This document shows positions 5,237 to 10,289 of a DNA stretch of 10,289 nucleotides, in pieces. The stretch comes from an uncultured Anaerolineales bacterium (GTDB lineage: Bacteria; Chloroflexota; Anaerolineae; Anaerolineales; Villigracilaceae), in the NCBI GenBank assembly GCA_937928015.1, contig CALFXA010000263.1:1-10289 (forward strand), given 5' to 3'. Position 1 is the first letter of the stretch, and each line of letters begins with the position of its first letter. Under the pieces are notes generated by a model. The model was not told the DNA's origin. It did no database searches and worked only from the letters and a program-made list of their open reading frames with translations. A program made the translations under genes and the position numbers.

Positions 5237-6478
5237 TTACAACAGCACCACATCCACCAATTCACCCGCCGAAAGACCCGTGGCATCGGGGGAGATACGC
5301 AGCAAGCCATCAGCCTGGACCAAGTTGAAGATCAGATTACTCTTGCCGAAGATGGGTTCCGCATCCCATTCCCCGACTCCCGATTCCCGAGGAATCAACT
5401 TCACAGGCCACCAATCCTCGCGGCCCGCCTGGGAGGGCAGGTTGACCGTCAGCCGCGCGCGGACGCTGGTCTGCGGTTTGGGCGTCTCGCCCAGCAGCCT
5501 CTCGATGACGGGCACGACAAACAGATAGCCATTGACCAGCGCGCTGACGGGGTTGCCAGGCAGGCCGATGACCGCCTTGCCGCCGCACGCCCCCAGGATG
5601 GTGGGCTTGCCTGGCTTGGTGTTGATGCCATGCACCAGCACGCCAGGCTCCCCCAACTTTGAGATGACATCGGCGGTCATATCGCGCGTCGAAGCCGACG
5701 ACCCCGCCGTGATGAGGACCGCGTCGCATTCGGCCAGCGCCTTGCGCGCCGCCGCCTCCAGCGCCTCGAAGCGGTCGCCGACGATTCCATAACGGATCGG
5801 CTCCCCACCCGCCCGTACGATCAGCGCCGAGAGCGTGTAGGAGTTGATGTCGCGCACCTGGCCAGGCCGCGGTGTCTGGGATGGGTCCACCACCTCGTCG
5901 CCTGTCGAGAGCAGACCGACTCTCGGGGATTTGGTTACGCGCAAAGAGAGGATTCCCAGCGCCATGAGTCCGCCCACCTCAGCAGGACGCATCCTCCGCC
6001 CCTTGGGCAGGATGACCGTTTCAGCGGCCACATCCTCGCCCACACGGATGACGTTCTCCCCCGCCGCCACGGCGCGCTGGATTTCCATCTCGCCTTCACG
6101 CGCATGTTGGGTGTATTCGAGCATCACCACTGCGTCCGCGCCTGGAGGCAGCATGCCGCCTGTGTGGAGGATCGCGCACTGCCCCGCCCCGACTTCGAAT
6201 TGCGGCGCGCCGCCCATCGGCACCTCGCCGATCAGAGACAGGTAAGCAGGCAGCGAGTCACTGGCGCCGAAGGTATCGCGCGCGCGGACGGCGAAGCCGT
6301 CCACGGTGGAGCGTGGGAATTCAGGCAACGGATGTGGGGCGCGCACGTCCTCGGCGCAGACGCGGCCCAGGGACGAGGAAACGTCCACCAAAACGGAATC
6401 AGGCAAGGGGGCGGAAAGGCGAGAGAGCAACAGGGCGCGGGCTTCCTCAGGCGGAAGCAGGGTCAGGAATTCAGGCAT
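5237..6478 (-). CDS. moeA: Molybdopterin molybdenumtransferase MoeA
   Basis: 413 residues, the normal size for MoeA/gephyrin E-domain proteins, which insert molybdate into adenylylated molybdopterin with release of AMP in the cytoplasm. Domain order fits the family: an N-terminal MoeA_N part with PRSTVDGFAV (D60, equivalent to E. coli Asp59) and HTGGMLPPGADAVVMLE (105-121); then the MoCF-biosynthesis domain with LLSTGDEVVDP (189-199), ITAGSSASTRDMT (256-268, D266 at the position of E. coli Asp228) and GLPGNPVSAL (305-314); then a C-terminal MoeA_C barrel ending in DVVLL. The GSSAS form differs slightly from the GGVSVG of E. coli. ATG start with GAGGTG immediately upstream. Its start lies 1 base after the stop of the UbiA-like gene, so the two are probably translationally coupled. 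Other molybdenum cofactor genes are not in the window. Confidence 0.95.
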   Translation of the reverse strand: MPEFLTLLPPEEARALLLSRLSAPLPDSVLVDVSSSLGRVCAEDVRAPHPLPEFPRSTVDGFAVRARDTFGASDSLPAYLSLIGEVPMGGAPQFEVGAGQCAILHTGGMLPPGADAVVMLEYTQHAREGEMEIQRAVAAGENVIRVGEDVAAETVILPKGRRMRPAEVGGLMALGILSLRVTKSPRVGLLSTGDEVVDPSQTPRPGQVRDINSYTLSALIVRAGGEPIRYGIVGDRFEALEAAARKALAECDAVLITAGSSASTRDMTADVISKLGEPGVLVHGINTKPGKPTILGACGGKAVIGLPGNPVSALVNGYLFVVPVIERLLGETPKPQTSVRARLTVNLPSQAGREDWWPVKLIPRESGVGEWDAEPIFGKSNLIFNLVQADGLLRISPDATGLSAGELVDVVLL

Positions 6479-6479
6479 G

Positions 6480-7349
6480 TCACCTCAGCCAAAAGGTCCA
6501 AATGAGGAAATAGACCGTCAGCCCATAGATCGCAATGGCATTGACGGTCAGCGGCGTCCAGGCAGGCTTGCCGCCTTGGGCGATGTTACGCAACAGGTAG
6601 ATTTGCAGGAGAGCAAAGGGCAAAGTCAGCAGGGCGGGCCAGATAAGCGAAAACGAGAAGTTGAAGAAGACCGCCGCCAGGAAGAGAAAGTAAGCCGCCA
6701 GCGACAGGATGTTATGTAGGGGGATGGCCCGCTCCCAACCGATGGAAACCAACAGGGTGCGGCGGCCGTATTTGCGGTCCTGCGCGAAGGTGGGGAAACT
6801 GAGCACAATCAGGCAGGCCAGGCCGAGGGCGGTCAGCGGGAAAGTGACCAGCCCCAGCAGGCGGTGCAACTCCCCCGCTTGCAGGAGGAAGCCCAACGAC
6901 GGGAAAACAAATCCCAGTTGGATGGCGAGGACCGTTTCCCCAAATCCGCGGGCGACCAGCCGCATGGGCGGAACGCCATACAGCAGGACCAAGAGCAGCG
7001 ACAACCCCAAGAAGAGGAAGGCCTGCGGCGAGAGGCGTCCCTGGCTGTACAGCGCAAAACAGATCACAGCCAGCACAGCCAATGCCCCGACGGAAAGATA
7101 TAACATCGAGTCGCGCAGGGACTTGCGCTGGACAAAGGTCTCTTCGGGCTGGAACGGGTCGCTATTCGGGCGGAAGACTTCGGCCAACAGCGAAAAGGCT
7201 GCCTGGGTCAGGATCACGCCGATCAGTCCCATCCAAAAAGCAATGGGGCTGAAGGGAATGGCAAGGTAATTGGCCAGGCTGACGCCGAGAACGTAGGTCA
7301 ACGCGGCGAAAGCGAGGTAGAGGGGGCGGGTGAGGCGAAGGAGGGTCAT
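6480..7349 (-). CDS. UbiA-family prenyltransferase-like membrane protein
   Basis: 289 residues with about eight to nine hydrophobic segments. Features of the UbiA superfamily (transfer of prenyl chains to aromatic or other acceptors in the membrane): N-terminal LLRLTRPLYL with ALTYVLGVSLA (3-26), YGVPPMRLVARGFGE (124-138) and the second Asp-region SFPTFAQDRKYGRRTL (184-199, D191). The first Mg2+/diphosphate motif, normally NDxxDxxxD, is not canonical: the equivalent segment reads LLAEVFRPNSDPFQPEE (54-70), leaving only N62 and D64 near the right place, and the second motif has one Asp where DxxxD is usual. It may therefore be a divergent or differently active member. No clear ribosome site precedes the ATG at 7349; the start was chosen because the family N-terminal motif begins there. 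It overlaps nothing and is followed 1 base later by moeA. Confidence 0.7.
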   Translation of the reverse strand: MTLLRLTRPLYLAFAALTYVLGVSLANYLAIPFSPIAFWMGLIGVILTQAAFSLLAEVFRPNSDPFQPEETFVQRKSLRDSMLYLSVGALAVLAVICFALYSQGRLSPQAFLFLGLSLLLVLLYGVPPMRLVARGFGETVLAIQLGFVFPSLGFLLQAGELHRLLGLVTFPLTALGLACLIVLSFPTFAQDRKYGRRTLLVSIGWERAIPLHNILSLAAYFLFLAAVFFNFSFSLIWPALLTLPFALLQIYLLRNIAQGGKPAWTPLTVNAIAIYGLTVYFLIWTFWLR

Positions 7350-7378
7350 AGGAATTGGGAATTGGTTATTTGTAAGTG

Positions 7379-7436
7379 GCGATTCGCCCTGAGCGGAGGC
7401 TGAGCGTTTATTGCGAAGCCACAGTCGAAGGGCGAT
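7379..7436. repeat. REP-like imperfect palindrome between the aminotransferase and UbiA genes
   Basis: GAT-T-CGCCCT (7381-7390) pairs with AGGGCGATC (7429-7437) apart from one bulged base. Inside, GGCT (7398-7401) and AGCC (7417-7420) form a nested stem with a further GC/GC pair. The wording CCCTGAGCGGAG / TCGAAGGGCG resembles the short dispersed palindromes built on 'CCCTTCGACT...CTCAGGGC' that are common in environmental bacterial genomes (from memory). The right arm reaches into the stop codon of the aminotransferase. No T-run follows on either strand, so termination by this element is unproven. Confidence 0.5.
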
Positions 7437-8543
7437 CTAAACCTTGAGAAACGTTTCCAGTCTGGCGACGGCCTCGGGCAGATTCTTACGACCCAGGCCG
7501 AGGCGGAAATGGTTGTGGCGGTCGTCATAGACGGAGCCTGGCAAGAGCAACACGCCCGCTTCGCGCACGAGACGGTCACAGAAGTCTTCCACGTCACCTT
7601 TGACGAGGCGAGGGAAGCCCATTGAACCCGCCTGTGGGCGAACCCAGCGGAAGAGGTCCGCGTGGCGGGCGAAAAGGTCATCGACGACGGCTAGGTTGGT
7701 ACGGATGATGCCCAGGTTGCGCTCGATCAGCTTCTCGCGATGGCACAATGCCAACTCCGCCAGAAATTCACTGGGCGCCGAGTTGCAGATGGTGGTGTAA
7801 TCCTTGAGCGCAGCCATGCGCTGATACACGTCCTGATTCTGCGTGGCGATCCAGCCGATGCGCAATCCCGCCAGCCCATAGGTCTTGGAGGTCACGCCCA
7901 GCGACACGGCATGCGGACCCAGGTCACAGGCGGCGGGCAGGCGCAGGGAGGCGTCATACTCCGACTCGCGATAGACCTCGTCCGAGAAGAGCAACAGGTT
8001 GTTTTCCTGCGCAAAGCGGTTGAGCGCCTCGAAGTCCGCGCGCGGCATGAGATAACCCGTCGGGTTGTGCGGCGTGTTGACCACGATGGCTTTGGTGTTG
8101 GTGCGCATCAGGTGACGCAGCTCGTCGAGGTCGAGTGCCCAACCGTTCTCCTCGCGTGCCATCCACGGGCTGACGTCACAGCCGATGGCGCGGGCGATCT
8201 CCGCCAGCGATTGATAGCCTGGCGAGTGGACGATGATATGGTCGCCGCGCTCCAGCACTGCATGCATGAAGAGGAAGATGGCCTCCTCCGCGCCTGTATG
8301 GACCAGCACCTGCTCGGGCTGGATGGTCTCGTACAATTCGCAGATGGCCTGACGCAGCTTCGGGTCGCCTTGCGATTCAGTGTAGCCCAGCCAGGTCTGC
8401 TGGAAGCGCTCCTCCGCGCCTGGGTCGAGGGCGAGCAGATCCGCGATGGACATGGCTTCACAATCCGAGGAGCACAGCAGGTACTCGGTACTGAATTCGT
8501 ATTTGGCAAAGTAGCGTTCGAGTTTAAAGGGAGGGAGTTTCAT
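7437..8543 (-). CDS. PLP-dependent class I/II aminotransferase
   Basis: 368 residues from the ATG at 8543. Fold-type I aminotransferase motifs are complete: a Gly-rich cofactor loop region TGAEEAIFLF (83-92), NTPHNPTGY (156-164, N160), FSDEVYRE (186-193, D188 and Y191), SKTYGLAGLRIGW (219-231, K220 being the Schiff-base lysine) and FRLGLG (346-351, R347 binding the substrate carboxylate). The substrate cannot be told from the sequence; the N-terminus (FKLERYFAKYEFSTEYLL, CSSDCE) is distinctive and should place it in a subgroup. An in-frame TTG at 8573 would add ten residues, but those codons lie in repeat-like intergenic sequence and lack a ribosome site, whereas GGTGA precedes the ATG at 8543. 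Likely co-oriented with, and perhaps transcribed into, the UbiA-like gene 87 bases on. Confidence 0.9.
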   Translation of the reverse strand: MKLPPFKLERYFAKYEFSTEYLLCSSDCEAMSIADLLALDPGAEERFQQTWLGYTESQGDPKLRQAICELYETIQPEQVLVHTGAEEAIFLFMHAVLERGDHIIVHSPGYQSLAEIARAIGCDVSPWMAREENGWALDLDELRHLMRTNTKAIVVNTPHNPTGYLMPRADFEALNRFAQENNLLLFSDEVYRESEYDASLRLPAACDLGPHAVSLGVTSKTYGLAGLRIGWIATQNQDVYQRMAALKDYTTICNSAPSEFLAELALCHREKLIERNLGIIRTNLAVVDDLFARHADLFRWVRPQAGSMGFPRLVKGDVEDFCDRLVREAGVLLLPGSVYDDRHNHFRLGLGRKNLPEAVARLETFLKV

Positions 8544-8611
8544 AAATTCACCAGGATGAACGGGGATAAACAAAGATCAATCGCAAGGTCCGACCTTTGT
8601 GCCCTTCGTGG
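8544..8611. repeat. Dispersed-repeat-like intergenic sequence
   Basis: On the minus strand the stretch reads CCACGAAGGGCACAAAGG, then the palindrome AAGGTCGGACCTT, then CTTTGTTTATCCCCGTTCATCCTGG. Phrases of the type 'ACCACGAAGGACACGAAGG' and 'TTCATCCGTGTTCATCC' recur between genes in many environmental genomes (from memory). The stretch fills the gap between the DinB stop codon, which sits in the GGTTTAACCACG segment, and the aminotransferase start. The palindrome is at 8584-8596 on the plus strand (AAGGTC-C-GACCTT). No gene is visible here. Confidence 0.4.
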
Positions 8612-9085
8612 TTAAACCTTCAAAGCCCGTTTCACATCGCGGTAATGCAATTGATTGTGCATGTACAACATCCTGACCATCTCGCGGATGACCGTCTGTC
8701 CCAGAAAGGGATGGCGGCCCTGAATCTCCAGTTCCTCGTCTTTCAGTCCCCGCACCCAGGTGATCGACTCCGCGCGGACGGCTTTGTACTGCGCAAGCAG
8801 TTCGGCGGGAGTCAACTCGCGGGTCTTCTCCTGCTGGGATGCGTTGTAACGGTCGATGGAAAATTCGTCGGTGACGCCGCCCCCGCCCTGGCGAATCTGC
8901 TCGAAGAGCCTGACCAGTCCGCGCTCGGAGGTGACGTAATGCGATAACACGTTGCGGATGGTCCAGGTCGTGCCTTCGGTATACACCTCGGCCTGCCATT
9001 GGTCGTCATTCAAGGTTGAAAAGAAGGCAACCATGCGCTCACCTTCCGATTTCAATTTCTCAACCAGTTCAGCGGTCTCGGACAT
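8612..9085 (-). CDS. DinB-family (DinB/YfiT-like) putative metal-dependent protein
   Basis: 157 residues, typical for the DinB superfamily of four-helix bundles. Three histidines fit the usual metal triad: H49 in WTIRNVLSHYVTSERG (41-56), then H143 and H147 in LYMHNQLHYRDVKRAL (140-155), an HxxxH on the last helix. Members with known activity are thiol-transferases or related metal enzymes (for example bacillithiol- or mycothiol-dependent), but many have no assigned substrate, so none is claimed here. The ATG at 9085 follows AAGGAG (plus positions 9094-9099) with an 8-base spacer, a strong ribosome site. The stop codon is embedded in repeat-like sequence leading to the aminotransferase. A terminator at 9126-9157 separates it from the upstream SDR gene, so it probably has its own promoter, which I could not pinpoint. 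Confidence 0.85.
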   Translation of the reverse strand: MSETAELVEKLKSEGERMVAFFSTLNDDQWQAEVYTEGTTWTIRNVLSHYVTSERGLVRLFEQIRQGGGGVTDEFSIDRYNASQQEKTRELTPAELLAQYKAVRAESITWVRGLKDEELEIQGRHPFLGQTVIREMVRMLYMHNQLHYRDVKRALKV

Positions 9086-9114
9086 AAAATTCTCTCCTTG
9101 GGCAATCTGTCACA

Positions 9115-9157
9115 TCATTAAACAAAGACCCTAAAGGTTTACAAACCCTTAGGGTCT
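9115..9157 (-). terminator. Intrinsic terminator of the pteridine-reductase-like gene
   Basis: Arms 9126-9139 (AGACCCTAAAGGTT) and 9144-9157 (AACCCTTAGGGTCT) form a 14-bp stem with one mismatch and a 4-base loop. On the minus strand it is followed by TTTGTTTAATG. It lies about ten bases past the SDR stop codon at 9167. Confidence 0.8.
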
Positions 9158-9166
9158 GATTGTAAA

Positions 9167-9889
9167 TCAAATCAGCGAATAGCCCCCGTCCACGACCAGA
9201 GTCTGACCTGTGACGTATTCATTTTGGAGCAGATACGCCAGTGCAGCGGTGACCTCGTCCAGGCTGGCGGCGCGTTTCATCGGCAGGCGCGCAACCAGGG
9301 TGTCCCACTGCTCGCTCGTAACCACGTCCGAGTGCAGGACCAACCCAGGCGCGATGGCGTTGACGCGGATCGTCGGCGCGAGCGAGCGCGCCAGAACCCT
9401 GGTCAGCGACTCGAGGGCGGCCTTGCTGACCGTGTAGGCGGGGAAGGCCGACCAGGATTTCTGCGCGGCGACATCCGTCACATTGACAATCAGTCCACCC
9501 TCGGTCATGCGCTGGGCGGCGGCTTGGGCCAACAGGAAGGGTGCGCGCAGGTTCAGGTCGAGGGTTGCATCCCAGGCCTCGACGGTCAGCGACGGGACAT
9601 CGGCGCGCTCCATCACCGCCGCAGAATTGACCAACACCTTGAGCGGGTGCGGGAGATCATCAATCAAGCCGAACAAGGCCGCAATCTCTTCGGGCTGGGT
9701 CAGGTCGGCGGGTTGGAGGAAAACGGGGCGGTCCAAAGCGCGGATTTCCTCGGCCGTGTCGTAGGCGTCCTGCATCCCCTGGTGATAATGAAGCAGGACG
9801 GCATATCCCTGGCGCGCCAAAGATAGGGCGAAGGCCCTGCCCAATCGGTGCGCGGCCCCCGTCACAAGAGCAAGCGGAAATTCAGCCAT
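9167..9889 (-). CDS. Short-chain dehydrogenase of the pteridine reductase / FolM type
   Basis: 240 residues, classical SDR length. The cofactor motif is TGAAHRLG (10-17), i.e. the TGxxxRxG form with Arg15 that marks NADPH-dependent pteridine reductases (PTR1, FolM). LVNSAAV (86-92) replaces the usual NNAG. Catalytic residues are Y152 and K156 in YTVSK. The position normally held by Ser carries D139 (VNVTDVAAQ), with Asp and Tyr 13 residues apart, exactly as Asp181/Tyr194/Lys198 in Leishmania PTR1 and as in E. coli FolM. The C-terminus TGQTLVVDGGYSLI is standard. The inferred role is reduction of dihydropterins or dihydrofolate, possibly replacing or backing up DHFR; other SDR activities are not excluded. 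The ATG at 9889 has only a weak AGG upstream. Bounded by terminators on both sides (9115-9157 and 9905-9988), so it appears to be monocistronic. Confidence 0.85.
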   Translation of the reverse strand: MAEFPLALVTGAAHRLGRAFALSLARQGYAVLLHYHQGMQDAYDTAEEIRALDRPVFLQPADLTQPEEIAALFGLIDDLPHPLKVLVNSAAVMERADVPSLTVEAWDATLDLNLRAPFLLAQAAAQRMTEGGLIVNVTDVAAQKSWSAFPAYTVSKAALESLTRVLARSLAPTIRVNAIAPGLVLHSDVVTSEQWDTLVARLPMKRAASLDEVTAALAYLLQNEYVTGQTLVVDGGYSLI

Positions 9890-9904
9890 GTGCCTGTTTT
9901 ACCA

Positions 9905-9941
9905 TAAAAAAGCAGCGCAAGAGTGTATCCTGCGCTGCTTT
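9905..9941 (-). terminator. Second (distal) terminator after proline dehydrogenase
   Basis: A perfect 11-bp stem pairs 9909-9919 (AAAGCAGCGCA) with 9931-9941 (TGCGCTGCTTT) around an 11-base loop. Read on the minus strand the stem runs into TTTTTTATGG. It lies ~50 bases past the proline dehydrogenase stop and just upstream of the SDR gene. Confidence 0.8.
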
Positions 9942-9945
9942 GCCG

Positions 9946-9988
9946 TTATTAAAAAGGTGACGGTCATCTTGCAGATGGCAGTCACCTT
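9946..9988 (-). terminator. First (proximal) terminator after proline dehydrogenase
   Basis: AAGGTGAC (9954-9961) pairs with GTCACCTT (9981-9988), and inside it CATCT (9965-9969) pairs with AGATG (9973-9977), giving a nearly continuous 16-bp hairpin. On the minus strand it is followed by TTTTTAATA. It begins four bases after the proline dehydrogenase stop codon. Confidence 0.8.
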
Positions 9989-9992
9989 GAAA

Positions 9993-10289
9993 TTACTTTC
10001 TAAAGAAATTCGAAATAATGAACCACAAATTGGCGGGGCGCTCGGCCATGCGGCGCATGAAGTACGGATACCAGTGTGTGCCGTACGGGACGTACACACG
10101 CACGGGATACCCCTCCTTCGCTAAATTTTCTTGCAGGTCACGGCGGATGCCGTACAGCATCTGGAATTCGAGCGCGTCCTTGGGCAGGCCGATCTTCTCG
10201 GCGTACTGTTTCGCAAACAGGATACGTTTCTCGTCGTGGGTGCCGAAGGCGGGGATGGGCGGAAAGCGGCCGTCGGCGCTCAGTTTGGG
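9993..10289 (-). CDS. Proline dehydrogenase, C-terminal part (5' end off window)
   Basis: 98 codons of the C-terminus plus the TAA stop at 9993-9995; the N-terminal two thirds lie beyond the right edge. The product is an FAD enzyme that oxidises proline to pyrroline-5-carboxylate. Visible family signatures: FGTHDEKRI (15-23 of the fragment, the THD of the barrel), LEFQMLYGIRRDLQ (40-53), VRVYVPYGTHWYPYFMRRMAERP (63-85), where the RR pair corresponds to the substrate-binding Arg555/Arg556 of E. coli PutA, then a hydrophobic tail NLWFIISNFFRK. The C-terminus ends soon after the RRMAERP motif, so this is a monofunctional enzyme, not a PutA fusion with P5C dehydrogenase on its C-terminal side. 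Two terminators follow directly. Confidence 0.93.
   Translation of the reverse strand, partial: PKLSADGRFPPIPAFGTHDEKRILFAKQYAEKIGLPKDALEFQMLYGIRRDLQENLAKEGYPVRVYVPYGTHWYPYFMRRMAERPANLWFIISNFFRK

Noticed and set aside
8544..8573. TTG start extending the aminotransferase by ten residues
   Set aside because: The added codons are repeat-like intergenic sequence without a ribosome site; the ATG at 8543 has GGTGA upstream.
7740..8615. Plus-strand open frame of 291 codons opposite the aminotransferase
   Set aside because: Antisense shadow in high-GC sequence; the minus frame has a complete set of aminotransferase motifs.
9224..9826. Plus-strand open frame of 200 codons opposite the SDR
   Set aside because: Antisense shadow; the minus frame carries all SDR motifs and the plus translation is a low-complexity Gly/Gln/Arg mixture.

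Overview
The window looks like a chromosomal stretch from a member of the Chloroflexota, most likely an Anaerolineae-type organism. This is an inference. It rests on moderately high GC in most genes, a lipoprotein with a Pro/Thr-rich linker followed by a SUMF1 domain, a TTG start codon, and the general mix of genes. No rRNA, tRNA, CRISPR array, transposase or integrase was seen.

Layout, left to right. (1) 1-1161, minus, open at the left edge: an orphan protein with an N-terminal coiled coil and a gyrase-A-C-terminal-like beta-propeller. (2) 1162-1307: a divergent intergenic region with a promoter in each direction. (3) 1308-2318, plus: a secreted SUMF1/FGE-like lipoprotein, closed by a strong terminator (2340-2386). 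(4) 2319-3690: an AT-rich island with its own promoter and a pentapeptide-repeat/TIR protein that keeps the NADase-type glutamate. (5) 3691-5236, plus: an MTH1-like Nudix hydrolase, an unrecognised 196-residue protein and a small membrane protein with two CxxC pairs. The last two are separated by 2 nt and a hairpin. (6) 5237-8543, minus: MoeA, a UbiA-like membrane prenyltransferase and a PLP aminotransferase. The stop codon of MoeA directly abuts the stop codon of the plus-strand membrane protein. (7) 8612-9889, minus: a DinB-family protein and a pteridine-reductase-like SDR with its own terminator. (8) 9905-9988: two tandem terminators that close a proline dehydrogenase gene running off the right edge.

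Most genes are metabolic: molybdenum cofactor insertion, prenyl transfer, aminotransfer, pterin reduction, proline catabolism. The most system-like part is the TIR/pentapeptide gene, an AT-rich insertion whose product looks like a NAD+-consuming immune or stress effector. It is followed 19 nt later by a Nudix hydrolase with altered base-pocket residues and then by two uncharacterised genes. Whether these four genes act together is not shown by the sequence. The Nudix gene and the genes after it have the composition of the surrounding chromosome, which argues for independent origins.
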